From Bacteroidota bacterium (GTDB lineage Bacteria > Bacteroidota > Bacteroidia > NS11-12g > UBA9320): a DNA stretch of 5,861 bases. Position 1 is the stretch's first letter; every line of letters starts with the position of its first letter. A program made the translations under genes and the position numbers. The DNA is taken from contig DNBZ01000278.1 of the NCBI GenBank assembly GCA_003484585.1, positions 1-5,861 of the forward strand, written 5' to 3'. Below the pieces are notes generated by a model. That model saw only the letters and a program-made list of their open reading frames with translations, made no database searches and was not told the DNA's origin. Positions 4,822 through 5,861 of the stretch are shown here, in pieces.

Positions 4822-5861
4822 CTACTTCACTTCTTTCTTTAACTCTTTAACCACATAATCAAGTTCTGCCTTCGTATTGAAAATAGCAAAGGACAATCTC
4901 ATAGCATTTAAATTGTTTTCATAAATTCCTCTTATTTGAATCCTTTTCTCCCTAACAAGACGATTACATCTTTCCGTTACATTTTCGCCTGGAATCCTTA
5001 TAGTTACAATTGCAGCTGTACACTGCGGGTCTTGGGGTGTGATTAACTCTATTCCGTTGAGCACCGAAATCTGTTCTTTGAAGTATGTCGCTAGCTCTTT
5101 ACCTCTAGACTCTATTGCATCAATCCCAATATCAGAAATAAAATCTATTGCTGTTCCCAAGCCCAAAACGATTGATGTATTCCGAGTACCAAACACATAT
5201 CTATCAGCAGATTTTTTAAATTCTAAAGTCAATGAATTTAGATCAAACTTGGCATCTGAGGATGCCCCAGCAAAAATAGGGTTAGTTTCCTCGATGAGCT
5301 TTGAACTCATGTATAATATCCCGGTACCTTCAGGACCAAAAAGCCATTTATGACCACTTGCCGTATAAATGTCCGGTTGCAAATCAGCTAAGTCCACAGA
5401 GATCATACCAACAGACTGTGCACCATCTATACACGAATATATTCCTTTCTTTCTGCAAAACTTTACTATTTGCTTAATAGGAAGAACTAAGCCTGATGTA
5501 CAAGTGACATGTGATAGCACTAGCACTTTAGTTTTAGCTGAAATAGCTTTTTTAATGATCGCAAGATTTTTCTTTCCTGTAGGATCCAAATCAACGAGTT
5601 TGATTTGGATTCCCTTTGACTCTTGAAGTGCAATCCAAGGTGCTGCACCTCCGATATGCTCATCTCTAGATAAGATCACTTCATCTCCTGCACTTAAGGG
5701 AATGGAATGTGCGGCAATATTCATTCCTTCGGTAGCATTGTTAGTAAGACCAATTTGCTTTACAGGAACATTAAGAAAATATGCGATCTTCTGTCTTACA
5801 GATTTTAATTTTGAATGTTTATTTAAAGCTTTATCAGCGGATGACCTTATATTTTTTACGA
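4822..5861 (-). CDS. Class V aminotransferase-fold PLP enzyme (SufS/CefD-like), 5'-truncated by window edge
   Basis: This is a cytoplasmic fold-type I PLP enzyme of the class V aminotransferase family. The frame is open to the window edge, so 345 codons are visible and about 35-50 N-terminal residues are probably missing; the ATG at 5724 is internal. In visible numbering, the phosphate-binding motif TNNATEGMN is at 39-47, the ring-stacking His68 is in SRDEHIGG, Asp145 and Gln148 are in CIDGAQSVG, and the Schiff-base Lys171 is in ASGHKWLFGPEG (codon 5347-5349). YVFGTRNTS and a C-terminal MRLSFAIFNTKAELDYVV follow. The loop that in SufS carries the sulfur-accepting Cys (RxGHHC) reads IRGIYENNLNAMR here, with no Cys. 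It is therefore more like isopenicillin-N-epimerase or other lyase/epimerase/aminotransferase members than a cysteine desulfurase. The substrate is unknown. Its own upstream neighbours lie outside the window. Confidence 0.88.
   Translation of the reverse strand, partial: VKNIRSSADKALNKHSKLKSVRQKIAYFLNVPVKQIGLTNNATEGMNIAAHSIPLSAGDEVILSRDEHIGGAAPWIALQESKGIQIKLVDLDPTGKKNLAIIKKAISAKTKVLVLSHVTCTSGLVLPIKQIVKFCRKKGIYSCIDGAQSVGMISVDLADLQPDIYTASGHKWLFGPEGTGILYMSSKLIEETNPIFAGASSDAKFDLNSLTLEFKKSADRYVFGTRNTSIVLGLGTAIDFISDIGIDAIESRGKELATYFKEQISVLNGIELITPQDPQCTAAIVTIRIPGENVTERCNRLVREKRIQIRGIYENNLNAMRLSFAIFNTKAELDYVVKELKKEVK

Noticed and set aside
5039..5626. Two plus-strand open frames (104 and 85 codons)
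   Set aside because: They are antisense to the PLP enzyme and mirror its codon pattern; no independent evidence of coding.
4822..5724. ATG at 5724 as start of the class V enzyme
   Set aside because: The frame stays open to the window edge and encodes the conserved TNNATEG motif just before this Met.

Overview
The window looks like a chromosomal piece of a Bacteroidota genome, most likely Flavobacteriia. Three things point there: AT-rich DNA, genes with little Shine-Dalgarno signal but with TAnnTTTG-type (Bacteroidota -7) motifs before two of them, and the gcvH / VanZ-like / TonB gene order. From general knowledge, not from this sequence, that order often sits near gliding/type IX secretion genes such as sprA in this group. 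No rRNA, tRNA, CRISPR array, insertion sequence or complete mobile element was found.

Left part (1-1545, plus strand): the 3' end of gcvH (glycine cleavage H protein, with its lipoyl lysine), a VanZ-like four-helix membrane protein starting 4 nt later, and a TonB energy transducer with eight consecutive prolines and a very acidic linker. The unit ends at a strong intrinsic terminator (1507-1545).

Middle (1487-1803): a convergent intergenic region. It has one terminator on each strand, a 7-bp hairpin between them, and no gene that I can support.

Right part (1771-4752, minus strand, read right to left): an S33 prolyl-aminopeptidase-like alpha/beta hydrolase, a small DUF4870-like membrane protein, and a GT-C (GT39/PMT-like) polytopic glycosyltransferase. 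The gaps are 38 and 35 nt, so the three are probably co-transcribed, ending at the terminator at 1771-1799. At the far right is a partial class V PLP-dependent enzyme that runs off the edge; it lacks the cysteine expected of a cysteine desulfurase.

The main unusual point is at 4628-4752. The hydrolase is preceded in frame by what reads as its lost lipoprotein N-terminus: a hydrophobic segment, a lipobox ending in Cys, and a conserved-looking pre-domain segment. This is broken by an in-frame TGA and separated from its likely ATG by a frameshift. The catalytic domain is intact, and a good GGAGGT sits 6 nt before its first in-frame ATG. An exported lipoprotein may therefore have become a cytoplasmic enzyme, or this may be a young pseudogene or a sequencing error. 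I found no convincing undescribed multi-gene system; the rest is ordinary core and accessory content.
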